Position numbers and translations under genes: made by a program. Of a DNA stretch of 7,196 bases, positions 1 through 5,799 are shown one piece after another; the first letter of the stretch is position 1; each line of letters opens with the position of its first letter. Under the pieces are notes generated by a model, which made no database searches, had not been told where the DNA came from, and saw nothing but the letters and a program-made list of their open reading frames with translations. The stretch covers positions 1 to 7,196 of the forward strand of contig CAIUEV010000086.1 of NCBI GenBank assembly GCA_903898335.1. Direction: 5' to 3'. This stretch comes from an uncultured bacterium (lineage in GTDB: Bacteria > Patescibacteriota > Minisyncoccia > CAIUEV01).

Positions 1-594
1 TCTTATGAGATCGTTCGGATTATGGATACTGGCTGAGGCAACATAGTCTATATTGTGGGCGATACAAATATCCAGAATATTCTTTCTCTGAGTTTCTTTG
101 CCGAAACTTATTTTTCCCGCCGGTTTGGTTGTGGTGCTGGCTCCTTCGGGAGTGGCACTTGATTTTTGACCGCCGGTATTCATGTAACCCTCGTTGTCGT
201 AACATAGGTAGACAAAACGATGTCTTCTCTCTAGGGCACCGGAAAGACTTTGCAGTCCTATGTCGTAAGTTCCGCCGTCGCCGCCAATGGCAAGAAAATT
301 ATATTCTTGTTTTATCTTGTTTTTTTTCATTAGAAATTTGTAAGCCGTTTCCACTCCGGCCAGAGTGGCCGACGCATTTTCAAAAGCAGTGTGAATGTAG
401 TTTGTTTTCCAAGCACTTCGAGGATAAACAGTTGAGGTTACTTCCAAACAACCAGTAGCGTTACTGACAACCAAGGGCTTGTCCGAGCCGGCCATTACGG
501 TTCTGACGATAGCCGGAAACGCGCAACCGGCACAAGCTGAATGGCCTGAACAAAATTGATTTTTTGCCGATTTTATTTTTTGAGATAAAAGCAT
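1..594 (-). CDS. porB: Pyruvate:ferredoxin oxidoreductase, beta subunit (partial, C-terminus beyond window)
   Basis: This is the thiamine-diphosphate-binding subunit of a multisubunit 2-oxoacid:ferredoxin oxidoreductase, which oxidatively decarboxylates pyruvate to acetyl-CoA and passes electrons to ferredoxin in the cytosol. The frame is open from the ATG at 594 to the window edge, giving 198 residues; the family is usually about 290-310, so roughly 100 are missing. Near the N-terminus CSGHSACAGC supplies C21 and C24, with a third cysteine at C49 (ATGC), the family's [4Fe-4S] spacing of C-X2-C-X24-C. The cofactor site is clear: GGDGGTYDIG at 104-113 and YDNEGYMNTGGQ at 132-143, where D106 and N134 should bind the Mg-diphosphate. 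TP at 148-149 also fits. The start lies 31 nt after the upstream glutaredoxin-like gene, with no Shine-Dalgarno. Pyruvate is the usual substrate; another 2-oxoacid cannot be excluded. No alpha or gamma subunit is visible and they may lie further left. Confidence 0.93.
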   Translation of the reverse strand, partial: MLLSQKIKSAKNQFCSGHSACAGCAFPAIVRTVMAGSDKPLVVSNATGCLEVTSTVYPRSAWKTNYIHTAFENASATLAGVETAYKFLMKKNKIKQEYNFLAIGGDGGTYDIGLQSLSGALERRHRFVYLCYDNEGYMNTGGQKSSATPEGASTTTKPAGKISFGKETQRKNILDICIAHNIDYVASASIHNPNDLIR

Positions 595-625
595 GGAATT
601 TTAACAATTAGTGATCTTGATCGTT

Positions 626-880
626 TTATTCTTTAATTCTTGCCAATAAATCTTCTTCAGAGGGAGCTTCCCCTCTCCAGCTGAATTTTTCTTCCTCCGA
701 ATCGTCACACAAAACAAGAGACGGTGTTGCCATAATAGAATAGAACTGAGCTTCGGCTAAACCGTCCGCTTCTTCAACGTCAAAAAATTCAGTCTCAAGA
801 TATTTTTTGGCTGTACCGGCTAAGGTTTTGGCGGCCGGGCAATTGGGGCAATTTTTTTTGATAAAAACTTTTAATTTCAT
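626..880 (-). CDS. Small glutaredoxin/thioredoxin-fold protein with CPNC active site
   Basis: This 84-residue cytosolic protein has no signal peptide and looks like a minimal thioredoxin fold. A first beta strand (KLKVFIKK) leads into a CPNC redox motif at C11-C14, followed by a helix (PAAKTLAGTAKKYL) and a second strand (FFDV). The cis-proline loop ATPSLVL has P53, and a short C-terminal helix ends the fold. A third cysteine, C58, lies in the strand after the cis-proline. Family knowledge suggests dithiol-disulfide exchange, probably as a glutaredoxin-like or mini-thioredoxin protein; the partner is unknown. It starts 9 nt after the stop of the beta-helix gene and ends 31 nt before porB, so all three are probably cotranscribed. 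Its position suggests a link to the iron-sulfur enzyme downstream, but this is inference. The ATG at 880 directly precedes the first beta strand; no Shine-Dalgarno is seen. Confidence 0.85.
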   Translation of the reverse strand: MKLKVFIKKNCPNCPAAKTLAGTAKKYLETEFFDVEEADGLAEAQFYSIMATPSLVLCDDSEEEKFSWRGEAPSEEDLLARIKE

Positions 881-889
881 GGTTTTTAA

Positions 890-1837
890 TTAGTTACTGG
901 CACAAGCGTTATCTATATCTCCACTGTCATTGTCGTCCAGATCGTTGCTTTTCATCGACATTGTTTTTTTCCAGAGTCCGCTGGTCCAGGCTCTCGTGCC
1001 GCCGCAACGAATGCCGTAATGGTTGTTTCCGCTGATTTCATTGTCTCTGAGAGAGATGCTGCCTCCCTTGTTGGTTCGATTGTTCAACATCATACCACTG
1101 GCTTCATTTGACTTTAAATCATTATTGCGAATATCCAGTTTAACCCCCCTAATCTCCAGCTCCATACCCCCTTCACTGTTGTCTTTAAAAGTGCTATCGT
1201 AGATCTTGCCCTTCACTTGGGATCTTAAATCTAACCCTTCTTCGCCGTTATTACTCACTTCGTTATTATAAAAATAAAGATAACTTTGTTCAACGAAAAT
1301 CCCCTTTCCATCATTGTCTTTGATAAGAGAGTCTTTTATGGTTGCTGAATAGACAGTGCTATTTTTACCCGATTTAATCCAAATACCCACTCTTTTGGAA
1401 TCGGTTACTTTGACATTTTTGATAGTAACTTTTGATTTTTTAGGCACTATTACTCCGTAATTTCCTCCTTTAACGGTCAATTTTTCTATGTTACTCCTTT
1501 TACCCATCGTCAGACTGGACTTGTCCGATGCGGAAAAATCTATGATTGTTGCATCTCGATCTTCGCCTAAAATTTCGGTACTTTCGGGTAAATTCAAATC
1601 TCCGGAGGCGTAAGTGCCTTTTTTAACGTAGAGCTTTCTCTCGCTCTTGGAGTTTTCGGCGGCTTTGCTGAGGGCGGAGGCGATATCCTTGTAGGGATTA
1701 GAATCCGAGCCATCAGTGGTAGTGCTTTGACTGGCTCCGTCAACATAAATATAGCCGGCCTGAACTACTTTAGCGTTAGAGGTAGCAACAAACCAAGAGA
1801 AAGAAATGGCAAACAGACCGAGAATAAACTTTTTCAT
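890..1837 (-). CDS. Secreted right-handed parallel beta-helix repeat protein
   Basis: This 315-residue protein is exported. Its N-terminus has a short basic start (MKK), a hydrophobic core to about residue 18, and a likely signal peptidase site after A22 or A27. Residues 29-100 (YIYVDGAS, DGSDSNPYKDIASAL, KGTY, EILGE) match the start of DUF1565/pectate-lyase-like beta-helix proteins. From about 115 to 305 there are repeated turns of roughly 22-25 residues with the hydrophobic/Asn ladder of parallel beta-helix repeats: NYGVIV, RVGIWI, GKGIFVE, EEGLDLR, EGGMELEI, ASGMMLNN and HYGIRC. No lipobox, transmembrane anchor or sortase motif is seen, so it is probably released or loosely held at the surface. 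Such folds occur in polysaccharide lyases and adhesins, but no catalytic triad can be recognised, so the substrate stays open. The only cysteines, C278 and C312, could form a disulfide closing the C-terminal end. It is the first gene of the leftward block. Confidence 0.88.
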   Translation of the reverse strand: MKKFILGLFAISFSWFVATSNAKVVQAGYIYVDGASQSTTTDGSDSNPYKDIASALSKAAENSKSERKLYVKKGTYASGDLNLPESTEILGEDRDATIIDFSASDKSSLTMGKRSNIEKLTVKGGNYGVIVPKKSKVTIKNVKVTDSKRVGIWIKSGKNSTVYSATIKDSLIKDNDGKGIFVEQSYLYFYNNEVSNNGEEGLDLRSQVKGKIYDSTFKDNSEGGMELEIRGVKLDIRNNDLKSNEASGMMLNNRTNKGGSISLRDNEISGNNHYGIRCGGTRAWTSGLWKKTMSMKSNDLDDNDSGDIDNACASN

Positions 1838-1884
1838 TATTTTTATTAAATTTTATTGAAATTAAAAAAGGAATATATAACAGA

Positions 1885-1913
1885 ATGATAACCTAAAGTT
1901 TGTAAATATCCAA
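1885..1913 (-). promoter_or_regulatory. Candidate promoter of the beta-helix / glutaredoxin-like / porB block
   Basis: On the minus strand TTGGAT (1913-1908) and TATCAT (1890-1885) are separated by 17 nt. The -10 matches five of six consensus bases, the -35 only three. Transcription would begin near 1878, giving a leader of about 40 nt before the ATG at 1837. A second possible -10, TATATT at 1877-1872, lacks a well-spaced -35. The surrounding DNA is very AT-rich, so chance matches are likely. Confidence 0.25.
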
Positions 1914-1923
1914 AAATATCCAA
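1904..1923. repeat. 10-bp tandem repeat in divergent intergenic region
   Basis: AAATATCCAA occurs twice back to back (1904-1913 and 1914-1923), an exact period of 10 bp, close to one helical turn. It lies in the gap between the divergent beta-helix and glycosyltransferase genes and overlaps the candidate -35 of the leftward block. The period would place two identical protein sites on the same DNA face, but in DNA this AT-rich it could be accidental. Confidence 0.5.
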
Positions 1924-1987
1924 ATTAATTTAAATTGCCAGCATGAGAGTGAAAAATCCGAATTTGCAAGATTCGAAATTAAAAAAA

Positions 1988-3136
1988 ATGAAAGTTGCTT
2001 TGGTACATGACTACCTCGTAGAATATGGAGGAGCGGAAAGGGTTTTGGAGTGTTTCTCTGAAATTTTTCCCGACGCACCGATCTATACTTTAATTTACGA
2101 TAAAAAGCTGGCAAAAAGAATTTTACCGGGCAAGACGATTAGAGGATCTTTTCTTCAGAAAATTCCTTTGGCGAAATCATTTCATCGGCTATTCCCTTTA
2201 CTTATGCCAACAGCCATTGAGGGGTTTGATTTGAATTATTATGACTTGGTGCTTTCCGACTCGGCCAGTTTCGCCAAGGGAGTGATTACTTCGGAGAGAA
2301 CAAAACATATTTGTTATTGTCATACCCCCACTCGTTATGTTTGGGATGACTGTCATAAATATGTGCGTGAATTTTCTTATCCCTTCTCCCTTAGGCGGCT
2401 GGTTCCTTTCGGCCTGAATTACGTTAGAATTTGGGATCGACTGGCTTCCTTGAGAGTCGATGACTACATCGCCAATTCTCGTTTGGTAGCGGAAAGACTC
2501 AAAAAATATTACAAGAGAGAGGCGGAAGTGATAAACCCGCCGGTTTTTGTAGAGGAGCTGATTTCTCCCCAAGAGCAGAAAAAAAGAGGTATTTATTTTG
2601 AAAATAAAATCCGACCTTCGCAAAGTAGAGGTTATTATTTGATGCTGGGACGATTGATGTCCTATAAAAAATTCGATTTGGGGATTGAAGCTTTTAATCG
2701 GCTGGGTCTGCCGCTGAAAATCGTTGGAGGCGGACCGGAGCTTAATCGATTAAAGAAAATAGCAAGGTCCAATATTGAGTTTACCGGTCCTTTACCGCCG
2801 AGAGACAAAAAAGTGGCTGAGTATTTTGCGGGGGCGAAAGCGCTCATCTTTCCTCAAGAGGAGGACTTCGGTATCGTAGCTCTGGAAGCCATGGTTAGCG
2901 GCAAACCGGTAATCGCTTACAGGGCCGGTGGTGCCCTGGAGGCCGTGATTGAAGACAGAACGGGAATCTTTTTTGATCATCAAGATGCGGAAAGCTTAAC
3001 GGCCGCCGTTGAAATTTTTGAAGAAAAATCCAAAAAAGGATTTTTTGATCCATTCGATATTAATGAATTTGCCTTGGGCTTCAGGAAGGAGAATTTTATG
3101 CGGAAGATAATTGATTTCTTGGAGAAGAGTATCTAG
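1988..3136 (+). CDS. GT4-family glycosyltransferase (WbaZ-like)
   Basis: This 382-residue enzyme has the GT-B fold of family 4 retaining glycosyltransferases, which transfer a sugar from a nucleotide donor in polysaccharide or glycolipid assembly at the cytoplasmic face. The N-terminal acceptor domain begins MKVALVHDYL and has the glycine loop YGGAERV at 13-19 and the CHTPTRYVWD block at 111-120, typical of the WbaZ/mannosyltransferase-like subgroup. The donor half has GRLMSYKK at 221-228, the VGGGPE loop at 246-251 and the EX7E signature (E292 and E300 in EEDFGIVALE), followed by GKPVIAY. The start was set at 1988 because MKVALVHDY is the canonical first strand. An in-frame ATG at 1943 would add 15 polar residues unlike the family. 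There is no Shine-Dalgarno. The stop is TAG. Donor and acceptor sugars cannot be read from sequence; a GDP-mannose-type donor is a guess from the subgroup. Confidence 0.92.
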   Translation: MKVALVHDYLVEYGGAERVLECFSEIFPDAPIYTLIYDKKLAKRILPGKTIRGSFLQKIPLAKSFHRLFPLLMPTAIEGFDLNYYDLVLSDSASFAKGVITSERTKHICYCHTPTRYVWDDCHKYVREFSYPFSLRRLVPFGLNYVRIWDRLASLRVDDYIANSRLVAERLKKYYKREAEVINPPVFVEELISPQEQKKRGIYFENKIRPSQSRGYYLMLGRLMSYKKFDLGIEAFNRLGLPLKIVGGGPELNRLKKIARSNIEFTGPLPPRDKKVAEYFAGAKALIFPQEEDFGIVALEAMVSGKPVIAYRAGGALEAVIEDRTGIFFDHQDAESLTAAVEIFEEKSKKGFFDPFDINEFALGFRKENFMRKIIDFLEKSI

Positions 3137-3149
3137 GTTCAAGATAGCT

Positions 3150-5240
3150 TTAATCTCCGCCGCCGCTTATTAAGAGAGCTTTTTTGTTTGTTTTAGTCTG
3201 GTCTTTGTTTTTGTTATCGTTTTGATTTGAATTTTTGTTATCGTCTATTTGAAGTTGTTTTCTTATATTATTGCTCGAATTTGTTTCTTGGGGGTTTTGG
3301 TTATCATTATCGGACTTCAAAAATTCTCTTAATCGATCGGCGTGCATTTTATATTCGGTTTTTTCTTTGTCTGTCGTCTCCTCGGTCGGTGAAATATTAT
3401 AGTAATCGAAAAGAAACTCAATTACCTGGCGAGCGATTGGCGATGAAGAATCGGAAGAGTATTCAACGGCTCTGACCCTGTCTAATTTTACTAGAATTAC
3501 AAATTTGGGATCATTCATGGGGGCACCCGCAATAAAGCTGTGAATCAAGTCTTTTGAGTAGCCACCACCATTGGGGTTGGGTAATTGAGCGGTTCCCGTT
3601 TTGCCGCCGATAAGATAGCCGGGGACGGCCGCCTTAATGCTCCATCCGTTCTTCACGACTGAGACTAACATGGCCTTGATCTTTTTTGAGGCGGTTTCAC
3701 TGATTACTCGTCGAATCTCCTTTGGCTGAACGGGGTTTTCCTCTCCGTTATTTTTTATTACCTTATCCACTATTTGCGGTTTCATCAACACACCTCCATT
3801 GACCAGAGCGGAAAAGGCCGTCACCATTTGAAGAGGGGTGGCCGCCACGCCTTGACCAAAAGCGGCGGTAGCGAAATTCAAATCTTTCATGTTAGCTAAA
3901 TTTTTTATATCTCCCTTGGCTTCTCCGATCAAATCTATTCCCAATGTGTCGCCAAAACCGAAATTTTTAAGTTGATCGTAAAATTTTTCTTTACCCACGC
4001 TTTGCTGGGCAAATATGGCGCCGGTATTGAGCGATAGATCGAGTGCTTTAGTCATCGGAATATAGCCCCGACCTTTACCGTCAAAGTTATGTAAGGTGTA
4101 TCCGGCCATCGAAATCGACCCGTTGTCCGTATACATTGTTTCCGGCTGGATTTTACCGGCGTCAAGAGCGATAGCGTAAGTCATCGGTTTCATAATTGAT
4201 CCCGGCTCGTATTGGTCTTGAATACATTTATTTTGAAATAACGAAGCCTCTTTGACTTGGCTGTAATCTTCATTGTTGTAGGAGGGGTAATTGGCCATAG
4301 CGATTATTTTGCCTGTTTTAGGTTCCATGATCAATATGTTCCCACTATCGGCTTCAAATTTTTGCACCGCTTCCTCTAATTTTTTCTCAGTAAAGTATTG
4401 AACGGATTGGTCGATGGTCAGAACGAGGCTGTCTCCATCTTCCGCTTTTTCCAAAGTTCTCATTCCGATTGAGATCCAACGGCCGCTGGTGTCTTTTTCC
4501 GCTTTCAAAAAGCCTCCTTTTCCGGTCAAAGTGGCGTCAAAATAGCCTTCTACTCCGTACTGGCCGCTTTTTTCCTCCCCTTTGTAGCCGATAAAACCGA
4601 TAATTTGAGAGGCGAGAGGACTGCCCGGATAAGTTCTCCAATATTCCGGTATCAGCTCTGTCCCTTTGATGCCTTTTTCTCGAATGGTCAGGCTCTCCTC
4701 GTCGGAAAGCTTACGTTTCAAAACTTCGTAAAGATCTTCTCGATTTTTTTCTATTTTGGATTTTATTTCCTCTTTGGGAATTTTAATTATTTCAGCCAGG
4801 GTACTGGCGGTTCCTTCAACATCAACTATATTTTTCGGTATAATAATCAGTGAATCTTTCTCCTCGTTAACGGCGGCGGGATAAGTTTTTCCTTTGTTCT
4901 GAAGGTAGATCTCTCCTCTTTTTGGAGCCAGCTCTTCGTAGTATTGATGTTGATTATTGGCTTTTTCCGTAAAATTCTCATGGCTGGAAACTTGTAAAAA
5001 GAAAAGTCGATTAAATATAGCTCCAACGGCAAAAAAAATGATTAAAAACCAAAACCAAAAACGCCACCGACTGGCTTCTCGAAGACTCTCCGGTCGACAG
5101 GTAATTATTCGCCCTTGCCTGCAATTGGAATTTCTGTTTTGCATGTTTCTCGCTGTCGGAGCAGTCGTAGCCGGTCTGCCCGTAAACCTTCCGGGTGGAT
5201 AACTGCGACCTTGTTGATTTGTTTGATAACGACCAACCAT
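3150..5240 (-). CDS. ftsI: Class B penicillin-binding protein, peptidoglycan D,D-transpeptidase (FtsI/SpoVD-like)
   Basis: This 696-residue single-pass membrane protein cross-links peptidoglycan stem peptides outside the cytoplasmic membrane. A 58-residue Arg/Asn-rich cytoplasmic tail precedes the transmembrane segment at about 59-83 (WRFWFWFLIIFFAVGAIF). The PBP dimerisation region spans about 105-260, with WRTYPGSPLASQIIGFIG and EGYFDATLTGKGG typical of FtsI. The transpeptidase domain, about 270-612, holds all three active-site motifs: SIMK (S348 nucleophile, K351), SLN (403-405) and KTGTA (547-551). No glycosyltransferase or PASTA domain is present. Residues after about 640 form a low-complexity Asn/Asp/Lys/Gln tail ending KALLISGGGD. 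The usual RGxIxDRNG block is degenerate (RGEIYLQNKG, 108-117). The start is 7 nt after the stop of the thioredoxin-like lipoprotein gene, so the two are probably one operon. M33 is a possible alternative start. FtsI fits better than PBP2/MrdA, but division versus elongation is not proven. Confidence 0.93.
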   Translation of the reverse strand: MVGRYQTNQQGRSYPPGRFTGRPATTAPTARNMQNRNSNCRQGRIITCRPESLREASRWRFWFWFLIIFFAVGAIFNRLFFLQVSSHENFTEKANNQHQYYEELAPKRGEIYLQNKGKTYPAAVNEEKDSLIIIPKNIVDVEGTASTLAEIIKIPKEEIKSKIEKNREDLYEVLKRKLSDEESLTIREKGIKGTELIPEYWRTYPGSPLASQIIGFIGYKGEEKSGQYGVEGYFDATLTGKGGFLKAEKDTSGRWISIGMRTLEKAEDGDSLVLTIDQSVQYFTEKKLEEAVQKFEADSGNILIMEPKTGKIIAMANYPSYNNEDYSQVKEASLFQNKCIQDQYEPGSIMKPMTYAIALDAGKIQPETMYTDNGSISMAGYTLHNFDGKGRGYIPMTKALDLSLNTGAIFAQQSVGKEKFYDQLKNFGFGDTLGIDLIGEAKGDIKNLANMKDLNFATAAFGQGVAATPLQMVTAFSALVNGGVLMKPQIVDKVIKNNGEENPVQPKEIRRVISETASKKIKAMLVSVVKNGWSIKAAVPGYLIGGKTGTAQLPNPNGGGYSKDLIHSFIAGAPMNDPKFVILVKLDRVRAVEYSSDSSSPIARQVIEFLFDYYNISPTEETTDKEKTEYKMHADRLREFLKSDNDNQNPQETNSSNNIRKQLQIDDNKNSNQNDNKNKDQTKTNKKALLISGGGD

Positions 5241-5247
5241 TGATTGA

Positions 5248-5658
5248 TTATTTTATTTGTTTCAATTTCGCAATAATGGGAGTGTCGCCAACAGTGCACT
5301 GTCCGTCTTTATACAAGACCGGAACTCCTCCGCCGGGTAATTTGCACTTGTCGACTATTTCCATGAATAGTTTTTGATTTTCTTTGTTCTTAAAAACTTC
5401 CATTTTTTTTATTCCCAATTTTTCATCCAGCTTGTCATTTTCGGCGAAGTACTTTTCCACATTCTCACAGTGAGAACAGCCGTCGCCCCAGAAGAACACA
5501 ATTTGAGATTCGTCGATCTGGGAGGGTTTCCCATTTTCGCTTTTCTCGCTGATTGGCTTTTTCTCTGTCTGATTCGAACCGGAAGATTCTGATTTTGAAT
5601 TAGAGCAGCCGGTAAGAACGACAGCCATTATTAGCGGTAGCCAGAAAAATTTTTTCAT
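5248..5658 (-). CDS. Thioredoxin-fold lipoprotein with CSHC active site
   Basis: This 136-residue protein is predicted to be exported and lipid-anchored. MKK plus a hydrophobic stretch leads to a lipobox LTGC with lipidated C18, and a Ser/Glu/Lys-rich linker of about 30 residues follows. The mature domain has a first strand (SQIVFFW), the motif GDGCSHCENV with redox cysteines C61 and C64, a helix, and the cis-proline loop GGVPVLY with P113. Further cysteines are C105 and C121. The FWGxGCxHC pattern is that of thioredoxin-like proteins acting outside the membrane. The likely role is thiol-disulfide exchange on an exported partner; whether it reduces or oxidises is unknown. It is the first gene of a probable operon with the class B PBP, 7 nt downstream. 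ATG 5658 is chosen because it directly starts the signal peptide; it is preceded by an A-rich leader without Shine-Dalgarno. Confidence 0.88.
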   Translation of the reverse strand: MKKFFWLPLIMAVVLTGCSNSKSESSGSNQTEKKPISEKSENGKPSQIDESQIVFFWGDGCSHCENVEKYFAENDKLDEKLGIKKMEVFKNKENQKLFMEIVDKCKLPGGGVPVLYKDGQCTVGDTPIIAKLKQIK

Positions 5659-5690
5659 TTTTTCTTTTTAAAAATAAGAGATGCTTAGTA

Positions 5691-5720
5691 ATAATAGATT
5701 AATAATTTTAAAATTCCCAA
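5691..5720 (-). promoter_or_regulatory. Candidate promoter of the lipoprotein-PBP operon
   Basis: On the minus strand TTGGGA (5720-5715; four of six consensus) and TATTAT (5696-5691; five of six) are separated by 18 nt. Transcription would start near 5684, about 25 nt before the lipoprotein ATG. The -35 overlaps the left arm of a 14-bp palindrome. The exact mirror symmetry with the candidate mltG promoter raises confidence above that of a lone match. Confidence 0.42.
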
Positions 5721-5730
5721 AAATTTTTGG
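5717..5730. promoter_or_regulatory. Perfect 14-bp palindrome between divergent promoters (candidate operator)
   Basis: CCAAAAATTTTTGG is a perfect inverted repeat centred between 5723 and 5724. Its outer TTGG ends supply the first four bases of the -35 elements of both candidate divergent promoters. A second, 12-bp palindrome AATTTTAAAATT lies beside it at 5704-5715, inside the leftward spacer. The site could bind a dimeric regulator or be an intrinsically bent A-tract at the core of a bidirectional promoter. A transcription terminator is unlikely, since it lies upstream of both genes. Confidence 0.4.
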
Positions 5731-5756
5731 CTCGAAATAAAAAAAATCGATATCAT
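5727..5756 (+). promoter_or_regulatory. Candidate promoter of mltG
   Basis: TTGGCT (5727-5732; four of six consensus) and TATCAT (5751-5756; five of six) are separated by 18 nt. Transcription would start near 5763, giving a leader of about 37 nt to the GTG at 5800. The -35 overlaps the right arm of the 14-bp palindrome, and spacing and element type mirror the leftward promoter. Confidence 0.42.
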
Positions 5757-5799
5757 CTTTCTTGTAAAGTAAAATAAAATTTATTAATAAATTTACCAA

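Noticed and set aside
248..255. LESCAT in MltG instead of the LQTDPT seen in E. coli (MltG residues 248-253) as a possible active-site defect
   Set aside because: The catalytic glutamate and surrounding blocks are intact, and a Cys-Ala-Thr variant at this place is, as far as I recall, common outside Proteobacteria. The numbers here are residue positions in MltG, about 6541-6564 in the DNA.
129..458. Open frame of 109 codons on the plus strand
   Set aside because: It lies antisense to porB, whose conserved cluster and cofactor motifs explain this stretch; its translation resembles no family.
1943..1987. Upstream in-frame ATG that would extend the glycosyltransferase by 15 residues
   Set aside because: The added residues (MRVKNPNLQDSKLKK) are polar and unlike the family; MKVALVHDYL at 1988 is the standard first beta strand.
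2198..2623. Open frame of 141 codons on the minus strand
   Set aside because: It is antisense to the conserved glycosyltransferase and has no recognisable domain or supporting context.
5762..5790. TTGTAA-17-TAATAA as an alternative mltG promoter
   Set aside because: The -10 matches only three of six bases and transcription would begin almost at the GTG start; the TTGGCT-18-TATCAT pair is better.
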